From CAVIQK01 sp964613035 (GTDB taxonomy: Bacteria; Bacillota; Clostridia; Christensenellales; DTU072): a stretch of DNA of 64,000 bases. The notes under the pieces were generated by a model. That model searched no databases, had not been told where the DNA came from, and was given only the letters and a program-made list of their open reading frames with translations. The position numbers and the translations under genes were made by a program. Positions 28,740-37,965 of this stretch are shown here, piece by piece. Numbering within the stretch: position 1 is the first letter of the stretch; every line of letters starts with the position of its first letter. The DNA lies in contig CAZTFQ010000005.1 of NCBI GenBank assembly GCA_964613035.1, positions 50,722 through 114,721 of the forward strand. Direction: 5' to 3'.

Positions 28740-29903
28740 TTATTTCCTCTCAACTTCCGCTAAGAAAGAGTCGCCAGAAGTATCTTCCTTGTCCAGTCCG
28801 AAGTAATCGAGGACCGTGGCGGAAATATCCGCAAAAGATTTTCTGGTACCGAGATTGACTCCTTCTCTTATGCCGTTGCCGCATATGAGCATAGGGACGT
28901 ATTCTCTGGAGTGGTCCGTGGACGGGGTCGCGGGGTCGCAACCGTGGTCGGCGGTTATAATCAAGACGTCGTCGTCGCGCATATTCCCCAAAAACTCCGC
29001 AAGATATCCGTCAAACTCCGTCATGGCTGCGGCATATCCCTCTACGTCGTTACGGTGACCGTACTTCATATCGAAGTCGACGAGATTAACGAAACATAGT
29101 CCCTCGAAGTCTCTTTTTTGTAGTTCGAGAGTCTTTTTCATTCCGTCGGCATTGGATGCGGTACGATTGGATTCCGATACGCTTTTCCCTGCGAAAATGT
29201 CAAAAATCTTACCTATGGAGATAGTTGCGAGACCGTTTTTCTTAAGAATATCCAACATAGTAGTCCCGTAAGGAACGAGAGAAAAGTCGTGACGCCCGGA
29301 AGTCCTGACGTAAGGATACTCTCCCTTAAAAGGACGGGCGATGACTCTGCCTACGGAATGTTCTCCCTGTAAGATATCTCTTGCGATACGGCAATATTCG
29401 TACAAAGTCTCCGTCGGCACGACGTCTTCGTGCGCGGCTATCTGGAAGACGGAATCAGCCGAAGTATAGACTATGAGGTCTCCCGTCTCGACGTGATGAC
29501 GACCGTAATCTTTAATAACCTCGGTACCGGAATAAGGCTTGTTGCAGACGGTTTTTCTTCCCGTACGTCTTTCGAATTCTTCTATGACTTCCGAAGGAAA
29601 GCCGTTCGGATACGTGGGGAGAGGCTTGGGCGAGATTATCCCCGCTATCTCCCAGTGACCTATGGTGGTGTCTTTTCCTTTACTGGTCTCTTCCATTCTG
29701 GCAAAGGACGCTTTCGGCGAGACGACTCCTCCGCCTACGGTATCCACGTTGAAAAGACCCAGTTTTTTCAACTCGGGGCAATTAAACGCGGGATGATTGC
29801 GGATTGCGCCGAGAGTATTGCTCCCCTCGTCGTGCCACAGATACGCGTCGGGCATGGCTCCTATGCCCATACTGTCGAGAACTATGATAAAAAATCTTTT
29901 CAT
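28740..29903 (-). CDS. deoB: Phosphopentomutase
   Basis: Interconverts (deoxy)ribose-1-phosphate and -5-phosphate, linking nucleoside phosphorolysis to DeoC and the pentose phosphate pathway. The 387-residue protein begins MKRFFIIVLDSMGIGAMPDA with the metal-binding Asp. It carries GHWEIAG, the second metal site in ADHGCDP, and DHSREYVPML. This is the alkaline-phosphatase-superfamily, Mn-dependent type. The start at 29903 overlaps the deoD stop (TAATG), and a longer upstream reading is rejected because it runs through deoD. Confidence 0.96.
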   Translation of the reverse strand: MKRFFIIVLDSMGIGAMPDAYLWHDEGSNTLGAIRNHPAFNCPELKKLGLFNVDTVGGGVVSPKASFARMEETSKGKDTTIGHWEIAGIISPKPLPTYPNGFPSEVIEEFERRTGRKTVCNKPYSGTEVIKDYGRHHVETGDLIVYTSADSVFQIAAHEDVVPTETLYEYCRIARDILQGEHSVGRVIARPFKGEYPYVRTSGRHDFSLVPYGTTMLDILKKNGLATISIGKIFDIFAGKSVSESNRTASNADGMKKTLELQKRDFEGLCFVNLVDFDMKYGHRNDVEGYAAAMTEFDGYLAEFLGNMRDDDVLIITADHGCDPATPSTDHSREYVPMLICGNGIREGVNLGTRKSFADISATVLDYFGLDKEDTSGDSFLAEVERK

Positions 29904-30610
29904 TACGCCAACTCCAGGGCTATCTCCATCATCGTAGTGAAAGAATTCTGTCGCTCTTCCGCGGTGGTGTTTTCTTCGGGATAAATGAAAGAATCGCTGA
30001 CCGTGCATATACAGAGCGCCGATTTACCGGCTCTAGCTGCGTTGCAATAGAGGGCGGCGGATTCCATTTCCACGCCTAATACTCCCATCTTAGCCCACTG
30101 CATACCGCTATCGGCGTCGTCGTAGAAGGTGTCGGACGAAAAGATATTGCCCACCTTATAGTTGACGCCTTTTTTCTCGCACAATTCGGAGGCTTTCCTT
30201 ACCAGATTAAAATCCGCTATCGGGCAAAACGTACCGGGGAGATTATATTGCATGGCGTAATTGCCGTTGGTACACGCGCCCATCGCCACGATAATGTCTC
30301 TGGCGTGAAGATCCGGGTCGAAGCTGCCGCAAGAACCGATTCTAATAATGTTTTTCACGTCGTAAAAATTAAACAATTCATACGAATAGATACCTATGGA
30401 AGGTTGTCCCATACCGGACGCCATAACGGAGACTCTTTTTCCGTTATAATAGCCGGTATAACCGTTGACTCCGCGGACGTTGTTGACGAGGACGGCGTCT
30501 CGGAGAAAATTCTCCGCGATGAATTTTGCTCTCAGGGGATCGCCGGGCATTAAGACCGTTTCGGCGAAATCGCCTAGTTTGGCTGTAATATGAGGGGTAG
30601 GAACTGGCAT
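29903..30610 (-). CDS. deoD: Purine nucleoside phosphorylase, DeoD type
   Basis: Cleaves purine (deoxy)nucleosides with phosphate to base and (deoxy)ribose-1-phosphate. The 235-residue length and motifs fit the hexameric bacterial type: MPVPTPHITAK, VLMPGDPLRAKFIAE, ASGMGQPSIGIYS, RIGSCGSF, GVEMESAALY and the catalytic Asp in TVSDSF. Directly coupled to deoB. AAGGAG precedes the start. Confidence 0.96.
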   Translation of the reverse strand: MPVPTPHITAKLGDFAETVLMPGDPLRAKFIAENFLRDAVLVNNVRGVNGYTGYYNGKRVSVMASGMGQPSIGIYSYELFNFYDVKNIIRIGSCGSFDPDLHARDIIVAMGACTNGNYAMQYNLPGTFCPIADFNLVRKASELCEKKGVNYKVGNIFSSDTFYDDADSGMQWAKMGVLGVEMESAALYCNAARAGKSALCICTVSDSFIYPEENTTAEERQNSFTTMMEIALELA

Positions 30611-30634
30611 AACGATATTCTCCTTAAGACTAAT

Positions 30635-31291
30635 TTATTTATTTTCCGATTTAACTATTTTTACTATACGGCTGGTGCCCAGTCTCTCCGCGCCGAGTCT
30701 TATGAACCTTTCGGCGTCGGATATCGACGAGATGCCTCCGGCGGCTTTCATTTTGACGCCCTCTCCTATATGGCGAGAGAAGAGCTCGATATCTTCAAAG
30801 GTTGCTCCCGACTTAGAGAAACCCGTAGAGGTCTTAATAAAATCCGCGCCCGCTCTCGTGACCAAGTCGCACATAACGATTTTTTCCTCTTCCGTCAGAA
30901 GACAAGTCTCGACGATGACTTTTAGGATGCGATTGCCGCAGGCTTTTTTAAGAGTTTTGATTTCTTCTAATACGTAGTCGTAATTACCTGCGCGCAGTTC
31001 TCCTATATTGATGACCATATCTATCTCGTCGGCGCCGTTCTTGATAGCGTCTTCCGTTTCGAAAAGTTTCACCGCGGTGGTGTTGTAGCCGTTGGGGAAA
31101 CCTATGACCGTACAAATCGCCAATCTGTCTCCTACGTAGTCTTTAGCTCTCTTGACGTAAGACGGAGGAATACAGACGGACGCGGTGCGATACTTAATAC
31201 CGTCGTCGCATATAGCCTTAATCTCTTCCCACGTCGCGGTCTGAGCGAGAAGAGTGTGGTCGCATTTTGACAAAATATAGCTGATTTCCAT
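30635..31291 (-). CDS. deoC: Deoxyribose-phosphate aldolase
   Basis: Splits 2-deoxyribose-5-phosphate to glyceraldehyde-3-phosphate and acetaldehyde, the last step of deoxynucleoside catabolism. The 218-residue TIM barrel shows KCDHTLL at the start, ICTVIGFPNGYNTT, EIDMVINIGEL, LKVIVET and the Schiff-base lysine in FIKTSTGF. AAAGGAG precedes the start. It sits 24 bases before deoD and 11 bases after udk. Confidence 0.96.
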   Translation of the reverse strand: MEISYILSKCDHTLLAQTATWEEIKAICDDGIKYRTASVCIPPSYVKRAKDYVGDRLAICTVIGFPNGYNTTAVKLFETEDAIKNGADEIDMVINIGELRAGNYDYVLEEIKTLKKACGNRILKVIVETCLLTEEEKIVMCDLVTRAGADFIKTSTGFSKSGATFEDIELFSRHIGEGVKMKAAGGISSISDAERFIRLGAERLGTSRIVKIVKSENK

Positions 31292-31302
31292 TGAATTCTC
31301 CT

Positions 31303-31917
31303 TTATGAAAACATTTTCCTTATGATTGCGTTTTTTATCATTTCATATGCCACGTGATTATGACCGCCCTCGGGGACGATAACGTCGGCGAGTCTCTTGG
31401 ACGGCTCTATAAATCTCTCGTGCATCGGTTTGACTGTAGTTATATATTGATTGACTACCGAGTCGAGACTACGACCGCGTTCTTTAACGTCGCGCATTAT
31501 GCGTCGGATAATCCTCACGTCGGCGTCGGTATCGACGAAAATTTTAATATCCATCAGATCTACGAGGTCGGGGTTTTCGAAAATAAGAATTCCCTCGATG
31601 ATGATGATTTTTTTACTCTCGACGGTGCGCGTGATCGACTTACGAGAGTGGGTAGTGAAGTCGTACTCGGGTACTTGGACGGTCCTCCCGTCTTTTAGCG
31701 CGCGGAGTTGTTCTATAAACAGCTCCGTATCGAATGCCGACGGGTGGTCGTAGTTGATGAGGGTACGTTCTTCATAAGTCATCTCGGGGTGATCTTTATA
31801 ATAAGAATCCATACCTATGAGGACCGCCTCGTCTTCAAATGAGCGATATATCCTTTCTGCGAGCGTCGTTTTTCCCGAGCCCGTACCGCCGCAAAAGCCT
31901 ATGACTATTCTGTCCAT
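31303..31917 (-). CDS. udk: Uridine kinase
   Basis: Phosphorylates uridine and cytidine to UMP and CMP. The P-loop GGTGSGKTTLAERI opens the 204-residue protein, followed by DSYYKDHPEMTYEER, YDHPSAFDTELF and a KKIIIIEGIL Walker B-like segment. RIIRRIMRDVKERGRS is the conserved helix. The start codon shares one base with the tdk stop (TAATG), implying translational coupling. Confidence 0.94.
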   Translation of the reverse strand: MDRIVIGFCGGTGSGKTTLAERIYRSFEDEAVLIGMDSYYKDHPEMTYEERTLINYDHPSAFDTELFIEQLRALKDGRTVQVPEYDFTTHSRKSITRTVESKKIIIIEGILIFENPDLVDLMDIKIFVDTDADVRIIRRIMRDVKERGRSLDSVVNQYITTVKPMHERFIEPSKRLADVIVPEGGHNHVAYEMIKNAIIRKMFS

Positions 31918-32507
31918 TAGTTATTCCTTTTATCGTATTCTCTTTTTTTCTCCAACCAGCATCTACGGCACATCGCGACGTAGCGGTCGTTGCCGCCGAG
32001 GCAGACCTGATCGCCTTTGAAAACGATGTTGCCGTCGTCGTCGAAACGAGCGTTGACGGTCGCTTTTCTGCCGCATTTACAGACGGACTTAATCTCGGAG
32101 ACGGATTCGGCTATCTCGAAAAGTCTTCTCGATCCCGGAAAGAGGTGCGTGAGGAAGTCCGTAGCGAGTCCGAAGCATAGCACGGGGACGTTGAAGTCTA
32201 TCACGACGTCGCTCAATTGATCCACCTGCTCGGGGGTAAGGAACTGGCACTCGTCCACTATTATCACCTGTCTGTCCGAGAAGCTGTCGGTGTAGAGGGT
32301 ATATAAGTTTTCTTGCGGCGAAACGGTGACCGCTTCCGCCTCTAGACCTATTCTGGACTTGACGACGGTAGCGCCGTCTCTTGTGTCGACGGACGGTTTA
32401 ATCAACAAAACCGACATGCCGCGTTCTTCGTAATTAAACTTGGTTATAAGAGCCTGAGCCGTTTTCGAACAGCCCATGGCGCCGTATTTGAAATATAATT
32501 TTGCCAT
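31917..32507 (-). CDS. tdk: Thymidine kinase (type II)
   Basis: Phosphorylates thymidine and deoxyuridine. The 196-residue protein has a P-loop-like KYGAMGCSKTAQAL, the form seen in many Clostridia, then IIVDECQFLT as Walker B and lasso precursor. Two zinc-binding pairs follow (CKCGRKA and CRRCW). It starts one base after the pdp stop with no gap. Having both kinases and phosphorylases in one operon lets the cell either trap nucleosides directly or break them down. Confidence 0.94.
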   Translation of the reverse strand: MAKLYFKYGAMGCSKTAQALITKFNYEERGMSVLLIKPSVDTRDGATVVKSRIGLEAEAVTVSPQENLYTLYTDSFSDRQVIIVDECQFLTPEQVDQLSDVVIDFNVPVLCFGLATDFLTHLFPGSRRLFEIAESVSEIKSVCKCGRKATVNARFDDDGNIVFKGDQVCLGGNDRYVAMCRRCWLEKKREYDKRNN

Positions 32508-33809
32508 TTATTCTATCCTACCTAATACGAGCGGTCGACTCTTGGGGGAATCTGAGGAAAACTCCGTCGAGGAGAGAAATTTCTCTTCCGCGGCGAAGAA
32601 TTTCGCGGGATCCGACGAGAACATCTTAGCGATGACCTCGCCCCTTCTGACGCGATCGCCTGTTTTTTTATTGAGAATTATACCCGCACCGTAGTCGATG
32701 GAGTCCTCTTTTCTGTTCCTTCCCGCGCCCAAAAGGAGTGAAGCGAATCCGTACCCCTCGGTATCCACGCGGGAGATATAACCGTCGGCGGGAGAAACGA
32801 TATCTTTTGAATGAGGACTGACCTTAAGTAGCGACGGATTGGATACGACGTCGGGATTGCCGCCTTGAGCGGCGACCATTTCCGCGAATTTTTTAAGCGC
32901 GCTGCCGTCCGATATCGTATTTCTGACCATTCTGTCGCACTCTTTCATCGTGCCCATATCGGCGAGGTAACACATATTGGCGGCAAGGATATAACATATC
33001 TCGGTGAAGTCCTCGGGACCGTTACCGGACAGAGTCTCTATCGCCTCTCTCACTTCCAGCGCATTGCCGATGGCGTTGCCGAGAGGTCTGTCCATATCGG
33101 TGATGAGCGCGAGAGTTTTTTTGCCCGCGGACTTGCCTATATCGACCATCGTGCGAGCGAGGACGGTACTTTCTTCGATCGTTTTTGCAAAAGCTCCGCT
33201 ACCCGTCTTGACGTCCAGTACTATACAATCGTCGTCGGCGGCGAGTTTTTTGCCCATAATGCTGGATACGACCAGCGGAAGACTGTCTACCGTAGCGGTG
33301 ACGTCTCTTAAAGCGTACAGCTTCTTATCGGCAGGCGCCAGCTCCGCGCTCTGTCCCACTATGGACACGCCTACGCGATTGACGACGTCGATGAACTCGT
33401 CTTCGGGCAACGACGTTTTTAACCCGGGGATGGACTCCAGCTTGTCTATCGTGCCGCCGGTGTGTCCTAAGCCTCTTCCGCTCATTTTGGCGACTTTGAG
33501 TCCCAGCGACGCTACTATCGGCGCGATAACCAGACTCGTTTTGTCTCCCACTCCGCCGGTGGAATGCTTGTCCACGCGGATGCCGTCTATGTCGGAGAAA
33601 TCCAGCTTAACGCCGGAATCTCTCACTGCGAAAGTCAGCGCACGGGTCTCTTCTATATCCATCCCGCGGAAGAATATCGCCATAAGAAGAGCCGACGCCT
33701 GATAGTCGGGGATCTCTCCCTTGACGTATCCGTCTATGAAAAATCCGATCTCTTCCGAGCTGAGGCTCTTGCCGTCGCGTTTTTTCTTAATGATATCATA
33801 CATTCTCAT
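32508..33809 (-). CDS. pdp: Pyrimidine-nucleoside phosphorylase (or thymidine phosphorylase)
   Basis: Phosphorolysis of uridine, thymidine or deoxyuridine. The 433-residue protein shows the family signature GRGLGHTGGTIDKLESIPG and the phosphate site KHSTGGVGDKTS. DVKTGSGAFAKT is also present, and the C-terminal domain has ILNKKTGDRVRRGEVIA. The Gram-positive, broad-specificity form is the more likely reading; deoA is the alternative name. GGAGGT lies five bases before ATG 33809. The 64-base gap to the permease gene holds a hairpin. Confidence 0.93.
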   Translation of the reverse strand: MRMYDIIKKKRDGKSLSSEEIGFFIDGYVKGEIPDYQASALLMAIFFRGMDIEETRALTFAVRDSGVKLDFSDIDGIRVDKHSTGGVGDKTSLVIAPIVASLGLKVAKMSGRGLGHTGGTIDKLESIPGLKTSLPEDEFIDVVNRVGVSIVGQSAELAPADKKLYALRDVTATVDSLPLVVSSIMGKKLAADDDCIVLDVKTGSGAFAKTIEESTVLARTMVDIGKSAGKKTLALITDMDRPLGNAIGNALEVREAIETLSGNGPEDFTEICYILAANMCYLADMGTMKECDRMVRNTISDGSALKKFAEMVAAQGGNPDVVSNPSLLKVSPHSKDIVSPADGYISRVDTEGYGFASLLLGAGRNRKEDSIDYGAGIILNKKTGDRVRRGEVIAKMFSSDPAKFFAAEEKFLSSTEFSSDSPKSRPLVLGRIE

Positions 33810-33831
33810 AGCACACCTCCGAAATAACGAC

Positions 33832-33853
33832 GCCCTTCCGACATCGAAAGGGC
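33832..33853 (-). other. Intercistronic hairpin between permease gene and pdp
   Basis: GCCCTT pairs with AAGGGC, extended inward by CGA/TCG. No T-run follows on the minus strand, so it is more likely an mRNA processing or stability element than a terminator. It is placed between the transport and enzyme halves of the salvage cluster. Confidence 0.5.
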
Positions 33854-33873
33854 TCCCGTCCGTCTACAACGTC

Positions 33874-34830
33874 TTATCTCATACCCTTATCGTACGGAAT
33901 ACCCTCGGCTTTGGGGCATCCAGACTTCTTCGCGGTCAACGCAAGGACCACCAGCACGACTACATACGGGATGATGTTATAAAAATAAATCGGCAATCCC
34001 AAATTCTTCAGGAAATCTATAGAACTGGCAAGTGGTCCTATGCTCTTAAGGAAGCCAAACATCAATGCGCCTAAAGCTATTCCGACAGGTTTCCAGTTGC
34101 CGAAGATCATTATCGCTAATGCCAAAAAGCCCATACCTGCAACGGTGGATTCAGCCGTGCCAGCTTTTACGGTAGCAATATAAACATATCCGCCTAACCC
34201 TGCAAGCATACCGGAAATAGTAGTGCCGAGATAACGCATTTTATATACGTTGACACCGACTGAAGCCGCCGCCTGAGGATGCTCGCCGCAAGCTCTCATA
34301 CGAGTACCTGTTTTACTCTTATAGATCCATATCGACAAAATGATAAACAGAGCTATTACGATATACGTAGAAATATAAGCTTTATCGGCAAAAATCTTAA
34401 AAAAGTCGTTAATATCTTCATTGATTATAGCAAAGCCCTTAAACGTGTAAGGCATTTCGATTTTTTCTTGCATAAAGAACGCGAGCGCCATAGTATTGAC
34501 GATAGCCGGAGCCAACATATTAAGAGCGGTACCGCCGATTGTTTGGTCTGCTTTCAAATTGATTGCCGAAAACGACAATAACAACGAAAACAAACCTCCT
34601 GCGATAGCCGATATAATCATTGCGAGTATAAACATAAGATTGGGGGTGTCGAGCATAACTCCGGCTTTTGTGCACAGATAAACGAATATCGCGCCTACAA
34701 AAGAGCCGAAAATCATTTCGCCTTCGAGTGCCAAGTTAATGACACCGCTTCTCTCGGCAAACATACCCGCAAGAGCGACTATCATAAGGGGAATAGTATA
34801 AATGATTGTCATCTGTATAATAAGTACCAT
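33874..34830 (-). CDS. nupQ: Nucleoside ABC transporter permease (NupQ/BMP system)
   Basis: The 318-residue polytopic protein has about eight hydrophobic segments. It carries the family block AGMFAERSGVINLALEGEMIFGSFVG near residue 20 and GTRMRACGEHPQAAASVGVNV near the middle, typical of the second permease of BMP-dependent nucleoside importers (branched-chain-type fold). It begins two bases after the first permease gene. With the ATPase and lipoprotein encoded upstream it forms one importer. The C-terminal tail KKSGCPKAEGIP is cytoplasmic. Confidence 0.9.
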   Translation of the reverse strand: MVLIIQMTIIYTIPLMIVALAGMFAERSGVINLALEGEMIFGSFVGAIFVYLCTKAGVMLDTPNLMFILAMIISAIAGGLFSLLLSFSAINLKADQTIGGTALNMLAPAIVNTMALAFFMQEKIEMPYTFKGFAIINEDINDFFKIFADKAYISTYIVIALFIILSIWIYKSKTGTRMRACGEHPQAAASVGVNVYKMRYLGTTISGMLAGLGGYVYIATVKAGTAESTVAGMGFLALAIMIFGNWKPVGIALGALMFGFLKSIGPLASSIDFLKNLGLPIYFYNIIPYVVVLVVLALTAKKSGCPKAEGIPYDKGMR

Positions 34831-34832
34831 AA

Positions 34833-36143
34833 TTATACCTCCTTCTCTTCCGTATCGACAGGCGAAGAATCCTGTTCTTTTTCTATGGTTTCTTCAAACG
34901 TTTCAACTATATTTTCTCCGCCGTCCGCAACACTGTCTTGAGCTACTTTTTGAAGTTCTTTTTCTTTTTTCTTCTTAAGTCTGTCTGTTATAAAGTCTCT
35001 GACCAGCTTGGAAAAACCTGCAAAATAAATAATCAATGCGACGATAATATCGGATATATATCTGTTATATTTTGCTGAAGTAAGGTTGTCTCCGCCTTGT
35101 GCGATGTAACGCAAGAAAATACCCGTAAATATAACTGCGACAGGATTATTGCTGGCAAGAAGCGCAACGGGAATACCGTTGAATCCGTAATTGGGCAAAG
35201 AACTGTATGCCGAAGAAAACTTGAATTCGATACCGGGATTAAGATAATACAGAGCTCCGCCTACAGCTGCAAGACCGCCCGCGATAGCCATAGACAATAC
35301 AATATTGCGCTTAGCGTTCATTCCTGCATATTGCGAAGCATTTCTGTTATAACCGCAAGCTTTAAGTTCATAACCGAACGTCGTCTTGTTAAGGACAACG
35401 TAAATGACGATAGCAAACAGTATCGCGATAAATATTCCCATATCTATATACGAGCCTGAGAAAATTTTATCGAGCCCTAGGGTAGGCGTTCCGTTACCCG
35501 TCAATGCCGTAGTAATGAGATATCCCGATTTTCCCGAACCCGTATTGATTAATTGCGGCATAGACGAGAATATCCACGTAACGAGGTTTGCCGATATCCA
35601 ATTGGTCATAATGCAGACGATAACCTCGTTGACTCCGAATAGAGCCTTGAACAATCCGGGGATACAGCCCCAAATCATACCGAACGCCGCTCCTACTACA
35701 AGTGCCAATAACCATACGAAAAATCCGCCTGCGCCGCCACCTGTTTTAATAGATAGCGCGACCAATAACGCTCCGAGGGTCCCCATATAATATTGTCCCG
35801 GGGCGCCGATATTGAACAGACCCGTCTTAAAGGCTATCGCTACGGACAGTCCGCACATGATCAGCGGAACGGAATAGAATATCATGTCGCCGAAGTTGGT
35901 TATAATATACTTAGCCGAGCCGCTGGAAAAAGGTCCCATAAGGATAATCCCCAGTCCCTTAAAGGCGTTACCGATACTGATATCGGGAGAAATCGCCGCT
36001 ATGACGAGCATGGCTATAAAGCCGACCAAAACACCTGCGAGGATACTGACTATAGAGGCAATAACCGACTTGGTACCTTCTTTCTCAAGTATATCCTTCA
36101 AAACAAGTCTATTTTGAGCGCGAGGCTCTTTATTTTTCTTCAT
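34833..36143 (-). CDS. nupP: Nucleoside ABC transporter permease (NupP/BMP system)
   Basis: The product is 436 residues with about ten hydrophobic segments. It contains FKTGLFNIGAPGQYYMGTLGA and FGYELKACGYNRNASQYAGMN, conserved in the first permease of this importer type. The C-terminal tail (from ~residue 385) is long, charged and Glu/Lys-rich, longer than I expect for the family. ATG 36143 is used because AAGGAG precedes it and it overlaps the ATPase gene by 14 bases; the earlier in-frame codon at 36170 lies deeper in that gene without a ribosome site. Confidence 0.9.
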   Translation of the reverse strand: MKKNKEPRAQNRLVLKDILEKEGTKSVIASIVSILAGVLVGFIAMLVIAAISPDISIGNAFKGLGIILMGPFSSGSAKYIITNFGDMIFYSVPLIMCGLSVAIAFKTGLFNIGAPGQYYMGTLGALLVALSIKTGGGAGGFFVWLLALVVGAAFGMIWGCIPGLFKALFGVNEVIVCIMTNWISANLVTWIFSSMPQLINTGSGKSGYLITTALTGNGTPTLGLDKIFSGSYIDMGIFIAILFAIVIYVVLNKTTFGYELKACGYNRNASQYAGMNAKRNIVLSMAIAGGLAAVGGALYYLNPGIEFKFSSAYSSLPNYGFNGIPVALLASNNPVAVIFTGIFLRYIAQGGDNLTSAKYNRYISDIIVALIIYFAGFSKLVRDFITDRLKKKKEKELQKVAQDSVADGGENIVETFEETIEKEQDSSPVDTEEKEV

Positions 36144-37836
36144 TATCGGGCTCCTTTTCTTCGGTAACAATTTCTTCTACGACTTTTTTAAATTTTTCTT
36201 GACGTTGAGCGCCTGCCATATACAGACCCAATTCTTGCACGGTAGTAGTCTTAGGGTCCAATTCCGCTACTATCTCGCCCTCGTACATAACGAGGATACG
36301 GTCGGAGAGGTTCATAACCTCGTCCAACTCGAGAGATACCAGTAACACCGCGGCGCCGTTGTCACGGTCGCGGACGATTTCCTTATGGATATACTCTATA
36401 GCTCCTACGTCAAGACCTCTGGTGGGCTGGACTGCTATCAATAGCTTATGATTGCGGTCGAGCTCTCTTGCGACGATAGCCTTCTGCTGATTGCCGCCCG
36501 ACATCGAGCGTGCCGTCGTAATAGAACCCTGCCCCGAGCGTACGTCGAACTTATCTATAAGATAATCGGAATACTCGCGGACTTCCTTAAACTTAATGAA
36601 GCCTGCTTTTTGGAAATCCTTCTCCCAATATCTCTGTAGCACCATATTCTGCTCTAGAGTATAGTCCAGCACCAGACCGTGTTTATGACGATCCTCGGGG
36701 ATATGGCTCATACCGTGAGAGTTTTTATATCTGATATTCTTGTGTGAAACATCTTCATCATTGAATATAACGCAACCTTTTATTGGTTTTTCAAGACCTG
36801 TAAGAGCATGAACAAGTTCCGTCTGACCGTTACCGTCGATACCCGCTATACATACTATCTCGCCGGCTCTAACTTCAAAAGATACGTCTTTTACAGCGTC
36901 TTTTTTATGAGTTTTTGACTGCACACTGAGATTTTCCACTTTCAGTACGACGTCTCTAGTATCGGGATCGTTTTTGTCTATTTTGAGTTGCACCGGACGC
37001 CCTACCATCATTTCGGACAGTTCTTCCTTAGTCGTATTCTTAACGTCTACGATGCCTATATACTTACCCTTACGGAGTACCGTGCAACGATCTGCTACAG
37101 CCATTATCTCATTGAGCTTATGCGTGATGAAGAGTATGGATTTGCCTTCCTTAGCAAGATTACGCATAATCTCCATAAGCTCGTCTATCTCTTGAGGCGT
37201 AAGCACGGCGGTAGGCTCGTCGAAAATAAGTATCTCGTTGTCTCTATAGAGCATCTTAAGTATCTCGGTACGCTGTTGCATACCGACTGTTATCTCGTCT
37301 ATAGTGGCGTCCGGATCGACGTTGAGCCCGTATTTTTCGGACAACTCGACCACTCTCGATCGGGCTTCCTTTTTCTTAATAAAACCTAGCTTGGTAGTCT
37401 CTGCGCCCAGAATAATATTATCAAGAACGGTAAAACATTCCACCAGTTTAAAGTGCTGATGGACCATGCCTATCCCGAGAGCGGTGGCGTCGTTGGGGGA
37501 AGTGATTTTGACTTCCTTTCCGTCCTTCTTGATGATACCTTGCTCCGGTTGATACAGTCCGAACAATACCGACATCAAGGTCGACTTACCGGCGCCGTTT
37601 TCTCCCAGGAGAGCGTGTATCTCTCCTCTTCTCAACTGCAACGTAATGTCATCGTTGGCTTTAATCCCCGGGAACTCTTTCGTGATACCTAGCATCTCGA
37701 TAACGTACTCGCACGGACTATCTGCAGGTTGAGAGACATGGTCTTCCGATACGGGAACAGGTTCCTCCGACACGGTCACAGTCTCGACCAACATGTCTTC
37801 CGTCGGAACAGGAGATATCGATTTCTTTTTTGCCAT
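36130..37836 (-). CDS. nupO: Nucleoside ABC transporter ATPase with two nucleotide-binding domains
   Basis: The 568-residue tandem ABC protein energises the importer. The first domain has a full set: Walker A LLGENGAGKSTLMS, Q-loop GMVHQHFKLVE, signature in the TVGMQQR form, Walker B ILIFDEPTAVLTPQE and H-loop LFITHKL. The second domain is degenerate at Walker A (IAGIDGNGQTELVHAL), as is normal for this family and for sugar importers of the Mgl/Rbs type, but keeps SMSGGNQQKAIVARE. An N-terminal Pro/Val/Glu-rich stretch of ~50 residues and a Glu/Lys-rich tail are extra. AGGAG is seven bases before ATG 37836; the codon at 37881 lacks one. Confidence 0.93.
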   Translation of the reverse strand: MAKKKSISPVPTEDMLVETVTVSEEPVPVSEDHVSQPADSPCEYVIEMLGITKEFPGIKANDDITLQLRRGEIHALLGENGAGKSTLMSVLFGLYQPEQGIIKKDGKEVKITSPNDATALGIGMVHQHFKLVECFTVLDNIILGAETTKLGFIKKKEARSRVVELSEKYGLNVDPDATIDEITVGMQQRTEILKMLYRDNEILIFDEPTAVLTPQEIDELMEIMRNLAKEGKSILFITHKLNEIMAVADRCTVLRKGKYIGIVDVKNTTKEELSEMMVGRPVQLKIDKNDPDTRDVVLKVENLSVQSKTHKKDAVKDVSFEVRAGEIVCIAGIDGNGQTELVHALTGLEKPIKGCVIFNDEDVSHKNIRYKNSHGMSHIPEDRHKHGLVLDYTLEQNMVLQRYWEKDFQKAGFIKFKEVREYSDYLIDKFDVRSGQGSITTARSMSGGNQQKAIVARELDRNHKLLIAVQPTRGLDVGAIEYIHKEIVRDRDNGAAVLLVSLELDEVMNLSDRILVMYEGEIVAELDPKTTTVQELGLYMAGAQRQEKFKKVVEEIVTEEKEPDNEEK

Positions 37837-37872
37837 AGCATTTCTCCTAAATGAATTACAGAATACACATAT

Positions 37873-37901
37873 ATTATACAATAAGGTAAACGCGTTTGCA
37901 A
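37873..37901 (-). promoter_or_regulatory. Internal sigma-A promoter for nupO and downstream salvage genes
   Basis: Minus strand TTGCAA (37901-37896), 17-base spacer, TATAAT (37878-37873), 37 bases before the ATPase start. It sits directly below the hairpin that follows the binding-protein gene, so the permeases and enzymes can be transcribed apart from that gene. Confidence 0.65.
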
Positions 37902-37910
37902 TACCGAAAA

Positions 37911-37949
37911 TAGAGAAAAGAGGAAGCTTTCGGCTTCCTCTTTTCTCTA
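37911..37949 (-). terminator. 17-bp perfect hairpin after the nucleoside-binding lipoprotein gene
   Basis: Bases 37911-37927 and 37933-37949 are exact inverted repeats with a five-base loop, 17 bases after the lipoprotein stop. On the minus strand the stem ends in TCTCTATTTTC, a weak U-tract, so partial termination or mRNA 3'-end protection is likely. This would give more binding protein than transporter. Confidence 0.75.
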
Positions 37950-37965
37950 TCGATATTGTATCGAA